Made by a program: the position numbers and the translations under genes. Below the pieces are notes generated by a model. The model saw nothing but the letters and a program-made list of their open reading frames with translations, searched no databases and was not told the DNA's origin. Shown in pieces: positions 14,966 through 22,620 of a DNA stretch of 38,372 nt (positions are counted from its first letter, which is position 1; every line of letters begins with the position of its first letter). The DNA is from SZAS-103 sp038323475 (GTDB taxonomy: Bacteria; Pseudomonadota; Gammaproteobacteria; Xanthomonadales; Xanthomonadaceae): assembly GCA_038323475.1 (NCBI GenBank), contig JBBQHA010000016.1, forward strand, positions 1-38,372. The letters are read 5' to 3'.

Positions 14966-16273
14966 TCACTGCGACTTGAGTTGCACGGCTGGACGTACCT
15001 GGCAGGCGCGCCAGGTCGGCAGCAGGCCGGCGAGCACGCTGCAGGCGATCGCAAGTGCGATCGTCGCAAACAGCATCGACGCGCTCATGTGCGCAACCGT
15101 CTGCATGCTTCCGGACTGTTGCGCGATCAGCCACAGGCCGCCGAAACTCAGCAGCATGCCCAGCGCGCCGCCGGCCGCGCCGATCACGCCCGCCTCGACC
15201 AGGAATTGCCGGAAGATCTCGCGCTTGGGCGCGCCCAGCGCACGCCGCACGCCGACCTCGCCGGCGCGCGCGGTGAACTTGGCCAGCAGCAGTCCCACCG
15301 TGTTGACCAGGCAGACCAGCAGGAACCCGGCCGCGAGCCAGGTCTGCAAGTGGCTGTCCTTGCCGACCACGCCCTGGTGGTCCAGCCATTCCCTGACGTC
15401 GTACAGCTTGTAGTTCACCGCGCGCGGATAGCGCCCGAGTTTCTTCTGCTCGCCGATGTAGGCCGTGATGTAGTCGCCGTAGGCCTGCCGGTCCGAGGCC
15501 GAATCGAGCTCCGCCCAGTACTGGATCCATACGCATTCCGAATGCAGGAAGGCCTGGTAGCCGGTTCCGGAATCGCTGCTGCAATCGGTCGATCCGTTGT
15601 TGCCGAACTCCTGTCCGACCGCGGTGGAGAACGGAATCATCACGTCCTCGACCTCGCCATAGGTATCGCCGCCGGCGATCAGGCGGTAGTAGCGCGGCAA
15701 CGGTTTCCAGTCGCCGATCACGCCGGTGATCTGGTAGTCGCGGTCGTTGATCCGCAACCTGCGGCCGACCGGATTGTCCTTGCCGAACAGCTTCTCGCTC
15801 AGCTTGCTGGTGATCACCGCGACGTCGCCGCGGTTCGCGTCGGCATCCGCGGCCCACGCGCCGCCGTAGCGGAACGGCACCTCGAAGATCTCGAAGAAAT
15901 CGCGGGTCGGAGCGATGCCGCTGGCCTGGAACGGCGGCAGGTCCTTGCGCCCGCTCTCGACGTTGGGCTGGAAGCCGTAGATCGCGGTCTGCCGCTTGGC
16001 GTGGTGCTGGGCCAGCAGGTTGGTCGCGTCGGTGTAGCTCATCTGGTCCGGCGGCTTGGCGTCGGCCGCGATCTGGGCGGGGTTGTTGTCGAGCAGCGGC
16101 ACCAGCAGGCGGTCGCTCTTGCCCGGGATCGGATCGCCGGACATGATCACCAGCACGGTCAGCGTCGACATGCTCGCGGCGATGCCGATCGCGAGCGTGA
16201 GCACCATCAGCGCGGTGAGCACCGGGTTCCGGCGCAGGCTGCGAAACCCGAGACGCAGGTAATAGGCGAACAT
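14966..16273 (-). CDS. MacB/FtsX-type ABC transporter permease 1
   Basis: This 435-residue permease starts at the ATG preceded by GAGGAG. The N-terminal helix is typical for the family (LRLGFRSLRRNPVLTALMVL then TLAIGIAASMSTLTVL). A long periplasmic domain follows (about residues 50-305), with several Cys residues (TDCSSDSG, SECVW) that may form disulfides. The C-terminal FtsX domain has the coupling loop ARAGEVGVRRALGAPKREIF and ends LLPTWRACQVRPAVQLKSQ. It follows the ATPase gene by 10 bases, so translation is probably coupled. It pairs with permease 2 downstream. Confidence 0.93.
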   Translation of the reverse strand: MFAYYLRLGFRSLRRNPVLTALMVLTLAIGIAASMSTLTVLVIMSGDPIPGKSDRLLVPLLDNNPAQIAADAKPPDQMSYTDATNLLAQHHAKRQTAIYGFQPNVESGRKDLPPFQASGIAPTRDFFEIFEVPFRYGGAWAADADANRGDVAVITSKLSEKLFGKDNPVGRRLRINDRDYQITGVIGDWKPLPRYYRLIAGGDTYGEVEDVMIPFSTAVGQEFGNNGSTDCSSDSGTGYQAFLHSECVWIQYWAELDSASDRQAYGDYITAYIGEQKKLGRYPRAVNYKLYDVREWLDHQGVVGKDSHLQTWLAAGFLLVCLVNTVGLLLAKFTARAGEVGVRRALGAPKREIFRQFLVEAGVIGAAGGALGMLLSFGGLWLIAQQSGSMQTVAHMSASMLFATIALAIACSVLAGLLPTWRACQVRPAVQLKSQ

Positions 16274-16283
16274 GGTCTGCTCC

Positions 16284-17021
16284 TCAGGATGCCTGCACGG
16301 CATTGCGGGCCGCGCGTTCGGCGGCGTGCTCGGCGGCGCGAAGGACCGGTTCGGCGAGAAGGTCGGTGACCTGGCCATCGACGATATGCACATTGCGCTG
16401 CGCGCGCGCGGCGAGCTCCGGGTCGTGGGTGACCATGATGATGGTGGTGCCGCGCGCGTTGACATCCTCGATCAGCTCCAGCACGCCGCGCGCCATCTGC
16501 GAGTCGAGGTTGCCGGTCGGTTCGTCGGCGAGCAGCAGCTTCGGCTCGCCGGCGAGTGCGCGCGCGATCGCGACGCGCTGCTGCTGGCCGCCCGAGAGTT
16601 CGGCCGGGTAGTGCTTCATGCGCGACAGCAGTCCGACCTGCTCCAGCGCCTGCTCGATGCGGCGTTTGCGGTCGGCTCCGTTGAAGCCGCGATAGCGCAA
16701 GGGCACGTCGACGTTGTCGAACAGGTTCAGGTCGGGGATCAGGTTGAAGCCCTGGAACACGAAGCCGATCTTCTCGTTGCGCAGGCGCGAGCGCTGGTTG
16801 TCGTTCATGCCCTTGACGTCGACGCCGTCGAGCAGGAAGTCGCCGTCGGTGAATTCCTCGAGCAGGCCGGCGATGTTCAGGAACGTGGTCTTGCCGGAAC
16901 CCGACGGGCCGGTCACCGCGACGAACTCGCCCTCGCGGACGTGGATGTCGAATCCGCGCAGCGCATGCGTTTCGATCATCTCGGTGCGGTAGACCTTGCT
17001 GAGGCTGGTCATCTTCAACAT
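16284..17021 (-). CDS. MacB/LolD-type ABC transporter ATP-binding protein
   Basis: This 245-residue cytoplasmic ATPase drives the two FtsX-type permeases. It has Walker A GPSGSGKT (38-45), a Q-loop in GFVFQGFNLIPDLNL, signature LSGGQQQR (142-149), Walker B LLLADEPTGNLDS (from 162) and the switch His in VTHD. The QGFNLIPDL stretch and short length place it in the MacB/LolD/FtsE group that works on periplasmic or outer-membrane-leaflet substrates. The Ala/Glu-rich tail after IVDGQVTDL extends about 25 residues beyond the core. AGGAG precedes the chosen ATG; an upstream ATG at 17069 would overlap the adaptor gene. Confidence 0.96.
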   Translation of the reverse strand: MLKMTSLSKVYRTEMIETHALRGFDIHVREGEFVAVTGPSGSGKTTFLNIAGLLEEFTDGDFLLDGVDVKGMNDNQRSRLRNEKIGFVFQGFNLIPDLNLFDNVDVPLRYRGFNGADRKRRIEQALEQVGLLSRMKHYPAELSGGQQQRVAIARALAGEPKLLLADEPTGNLDSQMARGVLELIEDVNARGTTIIMVTHDPELAARAQRNVHIVDGQVTDLLAEPVLRAAEHAAERAARNAVQAS

Positions 17022-17040
17022 CGTGGTTCTCCTGCGTGGG

Positions 17041-18309
17041 TCAGTTGTTGATGCGCACGGTCGGCGCATCGGCGAAGGTGTCGGTGCCCGCGACCACGAC
17101 CTGGTCGCCGGGCTTGAGTCCGTCGAGGATCTCGACCGAGTCGATGCTGGTCGCGCCGATCCGGATCGGCCGCTTGGTGGCGATGCCGTGGTCGACCACG
17201 TAGGCGGAGCGGCCGCCGTACTGGTCGACGAACGGGCCGCGTTCGACGAGCAGCACGTCGGGCTTGTTCTCGATCAGGATGCGCGCGGTGACGCGCTGGT
17301 TCTGGCGCACGCCTTCCGGCTGGCCCTGGGCGAAGCGCACGCGCGCCTGCACCTGGTGGTCGACGACTTCCGGCGACACCGCCGAGACCGTGCCGTGCAG
17401 CGACCCATTACCCGCCTGGATGTCCACCGGCATGCCGATGCCGATGTCGTTGGCGAAGGTTTCCGGAACCTCGAGCTCGACTTCGAGCTTCGACAGGTCG
17501 ACGACCGTCATCAACGCTGAATTGGCCGGAACCACGGTCCGGTCGGCCACAGCGATGCTGCCGATCACGCCGTCCACCGGCGCGCGTAATTGCAGACCTT
17601 CGACCTTGCGCTTGATCTCGGCGACCACGACCCGCTGGCGCTCGAGTTCGTTGATCTTGGTGTCGAGCTCGAGCTGCGCGTTGCGGCCTTCCAGGACGGC
17701 GTCCGCGGCGGCGTGGCGGCTGCGGATATTCGCTGCGTCCACGGCATCGTCGGCTTTCAGGCAGTCCACTTTCGCGAGCGCCTGGGTTGCGCAGGCTTTC
17801 TGCACGCGGTCGCGGTCGCGGTTGGCGGCGGTCATGGTCAGCCTCGCCTCGTCGGCGTCGCGCTGCGTGAGCAGGCGCTGTTTCTCGGCGAGGATGCGTT
17901 GCCGGGCGACTTCGTTCTCGAGCTGGCTCAGGGTGGCCGATTCGCTCGCGTACGTGCTGCTGAGTTCCGGCGATTCCAGCCTGGCCACCACCTGGTCCTT
18001 CTTCACGCGGTCGCCGGCGTGGACCTGCAGGGCGACCGTCGCCGCGACCGGCGCGTACAGGGTCGGGCTGACCGCCGCCACGACGCGCCCATTCGCGCTC
18101 GCATCGCGCACCAGGTTGCCGCGCGCAACCGTCGCGATGCGCAAACGGGTGGCATCCACCGATCGGCTGCCCGACATCCAGCTGACGATGCTGATCCCGA
18201 GCAGCAAGGCGACGGCCGAGGCGGCGGCGATCAGGGTCCACGGACGGCGCTTGCCGACCCGGCCTGCCTGGGTGCGCTTGACGTCCTGGCCGGAGGTATC
18301 GGGGATCAT
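17041..18309 (-). CDS. HlyD/MacA-type periplasmic adaptor (membrane fusion protein)
   Basis: This 422-residue adaptor is the first gene of the seven-gene cluster. It has a basic cytoplasmic N terminus (VGKRRPWTLIAAASAVALLL, one anchor helix at about 24-45), a split lipoyl/biotinyl domain (ASANGRVVAAVSPTLYAPVA ... LRAPVDGVIGSIAV), and between them a helical hairpin of about 130 residues with heptad character (SATLSQLENEVARQRILAEK). Beta-barrel and membrane-proximal domains follow, ending LKPGDQVVVAGTDTFADAPT. ATG 18309 is used; a further in-frame ATG at 18366 would place the start upstream of the predicted transcription start of the sigma-54 promoter and is unlikely. The adaptor would link the ATPase/permease complex to an outer-membrane factor encoded elsewhere. 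Confidence 0.93.
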   Translation of the reverse strand: MIPDTSGQDVKRTQAGRVGKRRPWTLIAAASAVALLLGISIVSWMSGSRSVDATRLRIATVARGNLVRDASANGRVVAAVSPTLYAPVAATVALQVHAGDRVKKDQVVARLESPELSSTYASESATLSQLENEVARQRILAEKQRLLTQRDADEARLTMTAANRDRDRVQKACATQALAKVDCLKADDAVDAANIRSRHAAADAVLEGRNAQLELDTKINELERQRVVVAEIKRKVEGLQLRAPVDGVIGSIAVADRTVVPANSALMTVVDLSKLEVELEVPETFANDIGIGMPVDIQAGNGSLHGTVSAVSPEVVDHQVQARVRFAQGQPEGVRQNQRVTARILIENKPDVLLVERGPFVDQYGGRSAYVVDHGIATKRPIRIGATSIDSVEILDGLKPGDQVVVAGTDTFADAPTVRINN

Positions 18310-18340
18310 GCGGACTCGCGGGTGGGGGTTTCCCTTCCTG

Positions 18341-18358
18341 ATTGCACTGTTCGTGCCA
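18341..18358 (-). promoter_or_regulatory. Sigma-54 (-24/-12) promoter of the adaptor/ABC/two-component cluster
   Basis: On the minus strand the sequence reads TGGCACGAACAGTGCAAT, matching TGGCAC-N5-TTGCA. The invariant GG and GC dinucleotides have exactly ten bases between them. The predicted start is near 18332, about 23 bases before the adaptor ATG. The cluster it heads encodes a GAYTGA-type sigma-54 activator, which strongly supports the call. Confidence 0.85.
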
Positions 18359-18402
18359 GCCAGCAAGTCATTGATCCGATTGGGCGTTGTGCGCGTGCCG
18401 TG

Positions 18403-18449
18403 TGTCCGACCTGTCCGCGAAGTGTCCGCGATACCGGCTGCGGCGGACA
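18403..18449. promoter_or_regulatory. Putative enhancer (UAS) for the NtrC-type regulator: repeated TGTCCG half-sites
   Basis: TGTCCG occurs at 18403, 18412 and 18423, and its complement CGGACA at 18444. The last two form a palindrome TGTCCGC-N13-GCGGACA. The block lies about 70-120 bases upstream of the predicted sigma-54 start, the usual enhancer distance. It also lies about 125-170 bases before glmS on the other strand, so the regulator could affect that promoter too. Binding by the local regulator is inferred. Confidence 0.65.
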
Positions 18450-18572
18450 GGAAGCGGCCGTGGCGACGAAACGGCTAAACTACGGCTCGTCTTGCGCGCC
18501 GGTGATGCCTGTCGTCAGCGCGCCCTCATGTGCCGACCGCCTCCGTGGCGGTCGTTGACCGGGATAGCAACC

Positions 18573-20396
18573 ATGTGCGGAATCGTAGGAATCAGCGCGC
18601 GACGCGACGTCGTCGGCCATCTCATCGCCGGCCTGAAGGCGCTCGAATACCGAGGCTACGATTCGGCCGGCATCGCGGTGCTGACCGCGCACGGGGTCCA
18701 GCGCCTGCGCGCGAAGGGCAAGGTGCACCAGCTGGAAGCGCTGCAGCAGGAACACCCGATCGCCGGCCATTCCGGCATCGCGCATACGCGCTGGGCGACC
18801 CATGGCGTGCCGAACACCGACAACGCGCATCCGCACGTCTCCGGCGACGTGTCGGTCGTGCACAACGGCATCATCGAGAACCATGCCGAGCTGCGCGCCG
18901 AACTGCTCTCGCAAGGTTATGAGTTCACTTCGCAGACCGACACTGAAGTCGTTGCCCACCTGATCGAGCACCAGCAGCGGCAGGGCCTCGACCTGCTCGC
19001 CGCGCTGCGCGTTGTGCTGCCGCGCCTGCACGGCGCCTATGCGCTCGCGGTGCTGTCCGGACGCGAACCCGGCCGCCTGCTCGGCGCGCGCCTGGGTTCG
19101 CCGCTGGTCGCCGGGATCGGCGACGGCGAGAACTACCTCGCGTCCGACATCCACGCGCTGCTGCCGCTCACCCACAAGTTCGTGTACCTGGAAGAAGGCG
19201 ATATCGCCGAAATCACCGAGACCGGCCTGCGCGTGTTCGACATGGACGGCGGCCTGGTCGAGCGGCCGGTCAAGGAATCGCACTTCATCTCCGGCGCGAT
19301 CGAGAAGGGCGAGTATCGCCACTTCATGCTCAAGGAAATCCACGAGCAGCCGCAGGCGCTCGCCGACACCCTGGAAGGGCGCATCGCGGGCGGGCGCATC
19401 CTCACCCAGATCTTCGGCGTGAACGCCGCCGAGATGTTCGCGAAAACCCAGGCCGTGCACATCATCGCCTGCGGCACCAGCTACCACGCCGGACTGGTCG
19501 CGCGGTACTGGATCGAATCGCTGGCCGGCGTCCCGTGCACCGCCGAGATCGCGAGCGAATACCGTTATCGCAATCCGGTCGTGCAGGACGGCACCCTGTT
19601 CCTGACCGTCTCGCAATCCGGCGAGACCGCCGACACGCTCGCCGCGCTGAAGATGGCGACCCAGCGCAATTACCTCGCGCGGATGGCGGTCTGCAACGTG
19701 CCGGAATCCTCGATCGTGCGCGCGTCCGAACTCGTGCTGATGACCCGCGCCGGTCCTGAGATTGGGGTCGCCTCGACCAAGGCGTTCAGCACCCAACTCG
19801 TCGCGCTCGCGTTGTTCGCGCTCGAACTCGCGCGCGCGAAAGGCCTCGACGATGCGCGCTACCTCAATGGTGTGCACCAGCTCGAACAGCTGCCGGGCCT
19901 GGTCGCCGAGACGCTCAAGCTCGACGATCAGATCCGCGCGATCGCCGATCGTTTCGTCGGCAAGCAGGACGCGTTGTTCCTCGGCCGCGGCACCCATTGG
20001 CCGGTGGCGATGGAAGGCGCGCTCAAGCTCAAGGAAATCTCCTACATCCACGCCGAGGCTTACGCCGCCGGCGAACTCAAGCACGGCCCGCTCGCCCTGG
20101 TCGACGCGAACATGCCGGTGATCGCGGTCGCGCCGAACGACCACCTCGTCGACAAGCTGATGTCGAACATGGAGGAAGTCCGCGCGCGCGGTGGCGAACT
20201 GTTCCTGTTCGTCGATGCCGGCGTCCACGTCCACGCCGACTTGGGCCATGTGCTGGTGCTGCCCGAATGCGGCGAGATCGCCGCGCCGGTGGTGTCGACC
20301 ATCCCGCTGCAACTGCTCGCCTACCACGTCGCCGTCGAGCGCGGCACGGATGTGGACCAGCCGAGGAATCTGGCCAAGTCGGTCACGGTGGAGTAA
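18573..20396 (+). CDS. glmS: Glutamine-fructose-6-phosphate aminotransferase (isomerizing)
   Basis: This enzyme makes glucosamine-6-phosphate from fructose-6-phosphate and glutamine, the first committed step to UDP-GlcNAc. The 607-residue product begins MCGIVG with Cys2 as the N-terminal nucleophile. The glutaminase domain shows LEYRGYDSAGIAV, THGVPNTDNAHPH and VVHNGIIENH. The two SIS domains follow with IIACGTSYHAGLVARYWIES, SQSGETADTLAAL and STKAFSTQLVAL, and the C terminus is the conserved RNLAKSVTVE. GGGATAG precedes the ATG. I see no glmS ribozyme-like leader. It normally lies right after glmU; here the sigma-54/ABC cluster separates the two genes. Confidence 0.98.
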   Translation: MCGIVGISARRDVVGHLIAGLKALEYRGYDSAGIAVLTAHGVQRLRAKGKVHQLEALQQEHPIAGHSGIAHTRWATHGVPNTDNAHPHVSGDVSVVHNGIIENHAELRAELLSQGYEFTSQTDTEVVAHLIEHQQRQGLDLLAALRVVLPRLHGAYALAVLSGREPGRLLGARLGSPLVAGIGDGENYLASDIHALLPLTHKFVYLEEGDIAEITETGLRVFDMDGGLVERPVKESHFISGAIEKGEYRHFMLKEIHEQPQALADTLEGRIAGGRILTQIFGVNAAEMFAKTQAVHIIACGTSYHAGLVARYWIESLAGVPCTAEIASEYRYRNPVVQDGTLFLTVSQSGETADTLAALKMATQRNYLARMAVCNVPESSIVRASELVLMTRAGPEIGVASTKAFSTQLVALALFALELARAKGLDDARYLNGVHQLEQLPGLVAETLKLDDQIRAIADRFVGKQDALFLGRGTHWPVAMEGALKLKEISYIHAEAYAAGELKHGPLALVDANMPVIAVAPNDHLVDKLMSNMEEVRARGGELFLFVDAGVHVHADLGHVLVLPECGEIAAPVVSTIPLQLLAYHVAVERGTDVDQPRNLAKSVTVE

Positions 20397-20407
20397 CGGT
20401 CAGGCCC

Positions 20408-20953
20408 ATGACATTGGCAAAGACATCCCCGAAACACGTTCACATCGAAGCTGCCAGGTGCAAGAAGATTCTTGAAGGCTTCTTGCTGGGGTCCTCGATA
20501 GTTGGAATTGAGTACCTTCGGACTGGATGGAACATTTCTTTTTGCATCGCCGAGGAACGTGAAGCTTCGCTCGCCGAGTTCGTTGAACACCCATTCGAAG
20601 TGCTGTTGCAAACATGCGAGATCAAGCCGCCTGACCCCGCCGTCTGGGAATCCGCCCTCTCAGGCACTCCGACCGATGTCGTGTCGTTACCCGATCACCA
20701 CGATGCAATCACGGCCCTGATTCTCTTCAATGCCGTTGCATACAAAGTGGTTGGCGTGGAGATGCGTGAAAGTAGCGCCATCGAAATCGAGTTCACTGGT
20801 GGCCGCAAATTGCTCGTCTCGGGCAAGTGCGATCCCGTTGATGAGGTTTGGACATTGGCGCCACAAGTCGTGGCAGGGAGACGTGCTTTTGGCGACCCTG
20901 CATTTGTTCAATCCTATTTCGGCGACCTCAGCGCCGATCCGCGCTTGGTTTAA
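20408..20953 (+). CDS. Hypothetical protein in a lower-GC patch after glmS
   Basis: I do not recognise this 181-residue protein. It appears soluble with no signal peptide or membrane helix, rich in alternating beta-strand patterns (GIEYLRTGWNISFCIAEE, SAIEIEFTGGRKLLVSGK). One stretch, VSLPDHHDAITALILFN, could be a helix in a catalytic or binding site, but I would not assign one. The base composition is distinctly lower in GC than glmS before it and the LOG gene after it, like the orphan inside the atp operon, suggesting a recent arrival. It starts 11 bases after the glmS stop, so it may be cotranscribed. It may be an immunity- or DUF-type protein of the kind found singly in variable spots; that is a guess. 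Confidence 0.75.
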   Translation: MTLAKTSPKHVHIEAARCKKILEGFLLGSSIVGIEYLRTGWNISFCIAEEREASLAEFVEHPFEVLLQTCEIKPPDPAVWESALSGTPTDVVSLPDHHDAITALILFNAVAYKVVGVEMRESSAIEIEFTGGRKLLVSGKCDPVDEVWTLAPQVVAGRRAFGDPAFVQSYFGDLSADPRLV

Positions 20954-20967
20954 GCAAGCCCGAGCCC

Positions 20968-21654
20968 ATGCGCATCTGCATCTACGCCGCATCCAGCCAG
21001 CATTGCGATCCGCAGTATCGCGACGACGCGCGACTGCTCGGCGAAACGCTGGCGCGCGCCGGGCACACATTGGTCTATGGCGGCGGCGCGGTCGGCTCGA
21101 TGGGAGCGCTTGCCGATGGCGCGCTCGGTGCCGGTGGCGAGGTGATCGGGATCATCCCGCGCTTCATGGTGGAACTCGAATGGGGTTGGCCGGGACTTGT
21201 TGAGCCTTCAGTGGAGGGTCAACCCGGTCAACGTCCGGCCATGGATGGCCCGGGCTGGCGCCTACCGCCAGGGACGGTTGCTGGCCGCACAGGTGGATTC
21301 ACGATGCAATTCGTCGAGGACATGCGCGAACGCAAGCACCGCCTGTTGACCGGCAGCGACGCGGTGATCGCGCTGCCCGGCGGTTGCGGCACGCTGGAGG
21401 AACTGTTCGAGGCGATCACGCTCAAGCGGCTCGGCATCTACCACAAGCCGATCGTGCTGCTGAACACGCGCGGCTATTGGACGCCGTGGGCGGACTTCAT
21501 GCAGCGGCAGGTGATCGAACAGCGCTTCATGAATCCGGGCCACGTCGCGATGTGGAACGTGGTGGACGGCGTGGCCGACGTGCTGCCGACGATTGCGGAT
21601 GCGCCGGAGTGGAACGAGTCCGCGCGCGACTATGCGGTGGCGCGGCCGCGGTAG
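20968..21654 (+). CDS. LOG-family nucleotide 5'-monophosphate nucleosidase with in-frame repeat insertion
   Basis: This is a 228-residue LOG (lysine decarboxylase-like) protein; the family cleaves cytokinin ribotides or AMP to base plus ribose-5-phosphate. The Rossmann start MRICIYAASSQHCDPQYRDD, the GGGAVGSMGALADGAL loop, the catalytic Arg region MRERKH (119-124) and the signature PGGCGTLEE (137-145) are intact. Normal members are about 190 residues and pass directly from the EW-x-x-x-GL segment to the VEDM-x-x-RK helix. Here residues about 79-111 are extra, Pro/Gly-rich and encoded by repeat-like DNA (separate entry). The insertion lies in a surface loop near the active site, so activity may or may not survive. 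The gene ends in TAG. Confidence 0.88.
   Translation: MRICIYAASSQHCDPQYRDDARLLGETLARAGHTLVYGGGAVGSMGALADGALGAGGEVIGIIPRFMVELEWGWPGLVEPSVEGQPGQRPAMDGPGWRLPPGTVAGRTGGFTMQFVEDMRERKHRLLTGSDAVIALPGGCGTLEELFEAITLKRLGIYHKPIVLLNTRGYWTPWADFMQRQVIEQRFMNPGHVAMWNVVDGVADVLPTIADAPEWNESARDYAVARPR
21206..21300 (+). repeat. Palindromic repeat-like element inserted in frame in the LOG gene
   Basis: The segment holds a direct repeat GGTCAAC (21217, 21226), a hairpin GGCCA-TGGA-TGGCC (21237-21250) and a second hairpin CTGGCG-CCTAC-CGCCAG (21255-21271). It encodes about 33 residues absent from ordinary LOG proteins, and the frame is preserved. It looks like a dispersed intergenic repeat that landed in a coding region, in the manner of Rickettsia palindromic elements. 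No second copy is present in this window. Confidence 0.6.
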
Positions 21655-21667
21655 ATGCATGCAAGTT

Positions 21668-21750
21668 CCTCTCCCTGCTGGGGAGGATGCCAAAAAACGA
21701 CTGCAGCCCTTTCGCCCCTCACCCCACCCTCTTCCGTGGGGAGAGGGCTT
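21668..21750. repeat. Intergenic hairpin-rich repeat (CTCTCCC/GGGGAGAGGG type)
   Basis: Two GC-rich imperfect hairpins, CCTCTCCC...GGGGAGG (about 21668-21686) and CCCTCTTCC...GGGGAGAGGG (21727-21747), fill the convergent gap between the LOG and TfoX-like genes. The CCCCTCACCCC...GGGGAGAGGG form is a familiar xanthomonad intergenic repeat (recollection). It may act as a shared terminator. Confidence 0.6.
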
Positions 21751-21756
21751 CGAGCG

Positions 21757-22131
21757 TCAATCCTCGTCGCGATGCGCGTCGTGCGTATCGGGGCCGAGGC
21801 GCGGATCTTCATCGGAATAGATCATGCGGACCGGTAGGGCCGGCGGCATCGCCTTGCCGCGCGCGGGCGGCAGGCCGACGCTCGCGGCTTCGGCGGCGAG
21901 CACCAGTTCGCCGCGACGGCCTTCCGGCAGGTCGCGCCAGTGGCAATTCAGGATCGCGCCTTCAAGCGCGTACAGCAGGTTCAGGCCGGGGCGGAAGCCG
22001 GCGCGTTTGATCTTGATGAAGGCGCCGATCGCGCCCGCGTCGACGAGTTGCTCGCGCGAGCGGATGCCAACCTGGCGCAGCCATGCCGACGATTTCGGGC
22101 CGATGTTGATCAGCTTTTCGGGTTCGCTCAC
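21757..22131 (-). CDS. TfoX C-terminal-domain protein
   Basis: This 124-residue protein is the stand-alone C-terminal domain of TfoX/Sxy, a helix-hairpin-helix-like fold. The diagnostic sequence is LINIGPKSSAWLRQVGIRSR, then EQLVDAGAIGAFIKIKRAGF and LNLLYALEGAILNCHWRDLP, at residues 7-67. The tail after residue 85 is polar and probably disordered (IYSDEDPRLGPDTHDAHRDE). Full TfoX activates competence, but single-domain members are of unknown role, so competence should not be assumed. The start overlaps the stop of the upstream fRMsr gene by four bases (ATGA), so the two are translationally coupled. Confidence 0.9.
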   Translation of the reverse strand: MSEPEKLINIGPKSSAWLRQVGIRSREQLVDAGAIGAFIKIKRAGFRPGLNLLYALEGAILNCHWRDLPEGRRGELVLAAEAASVGLPPARGKAMPPALPVRMIYSDEDPRLGPDTHDAHRDED

Positions 22132-22610
22132 GCGGATGCCTCCAGCCAGGTTTGCGCGATCGCCTCAAGGCCAATCTGATCGTCCGCATCGAAGCGGTCG
22201 ATCTCCGGGCTGTCGAGGTCGAACACGCCGATCAGTGTGTCGCCGCGAAACAAGGGCACCACGAGTTCCGAACGCGATGCGCCATCGCAGGGAATGTGTC
22301 CGGGGAACGCATCGACATCCGCGATGCGCTGGGTCTGCCGGGTGACCGCGGCGGTCCCGCAGACGCCGCGGCCGAGCGCGATGCGCACGCAGGCCGGCTT
22401 GCCCTGGAACGGGCCGACCACGAGTTCGTTGCCGTCGTAGAAATAGAAGCCGACCCAGTTCAGCGACGGCAGCGCGTGGAAAACCAGCGCGCTCAGGTTC
22501 GCCGCGTTCGCGATGCGGTCGCGTTCCCCCGACAGCAATCCCTGCGCCTGCTGCAACAGCTGCGCATATTGCTCCGGTTTGCTTCCGGCCAGGCCGTGGG
22601 TCTCGTGCAT
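22128..22610 (-). CDS. msrC: Free methionine-(R)-sulfoxide reductase (GAF domain)
   Basis: This 160-residue cytoplasmic enzyme reduces free Met-R-sulfoxide with electrons from thioredoxin. It is a single GAF domain with LNWVGFYFYDGNELVVGPFQ, then GKPACVRIALGRGVCGTAA and DVDAFPGHIPCDGASRSELV. The three redox cysteines are Cys74, Cys84 and Cys108, with spacings of 10 and 24 residues identical to the E. coli enzyme (84, 94, 118). DxDS (DLDSPEIDRFD) ends the domain. It diverges from the TMEM175-like gene with only 40 bases between the start codons, and a perfect inverted repeat lies there. Confidence 0.94.
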   Translation of the reverse strand: MHETHGLAGSKPEQYAQLLQQAQGLLSGERDRIANAANLSALVFHALPSLNWVGFYFYDGNELVVGPFQGKPACVRIALGRGVCGTAAVTRQTQRIADVDAFPGHIPCDGASRSELVVPLFRGDTLIGVFDLDSPEIDRFDADDQIGLEAIAQTWLEASA

Positions 22611-22620
22611 GATCGAAGTC

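Noticed and set aside
18310..18572. A glmS ribozyme or riboswitch leader
   Set aside because: The leader is short, carries the divergent sigma-54 regulatory sites, and shows none of the conserved ribozyme core. Proteobacteria use other glmS controls.
21757..22131. Calling the TfoX-like protein a competence activator
   Set aside because: Only the C-terminal domain is present. The N-terminal domain that accompanies it in TfoX/Sxy is missing, so that role is not supported.
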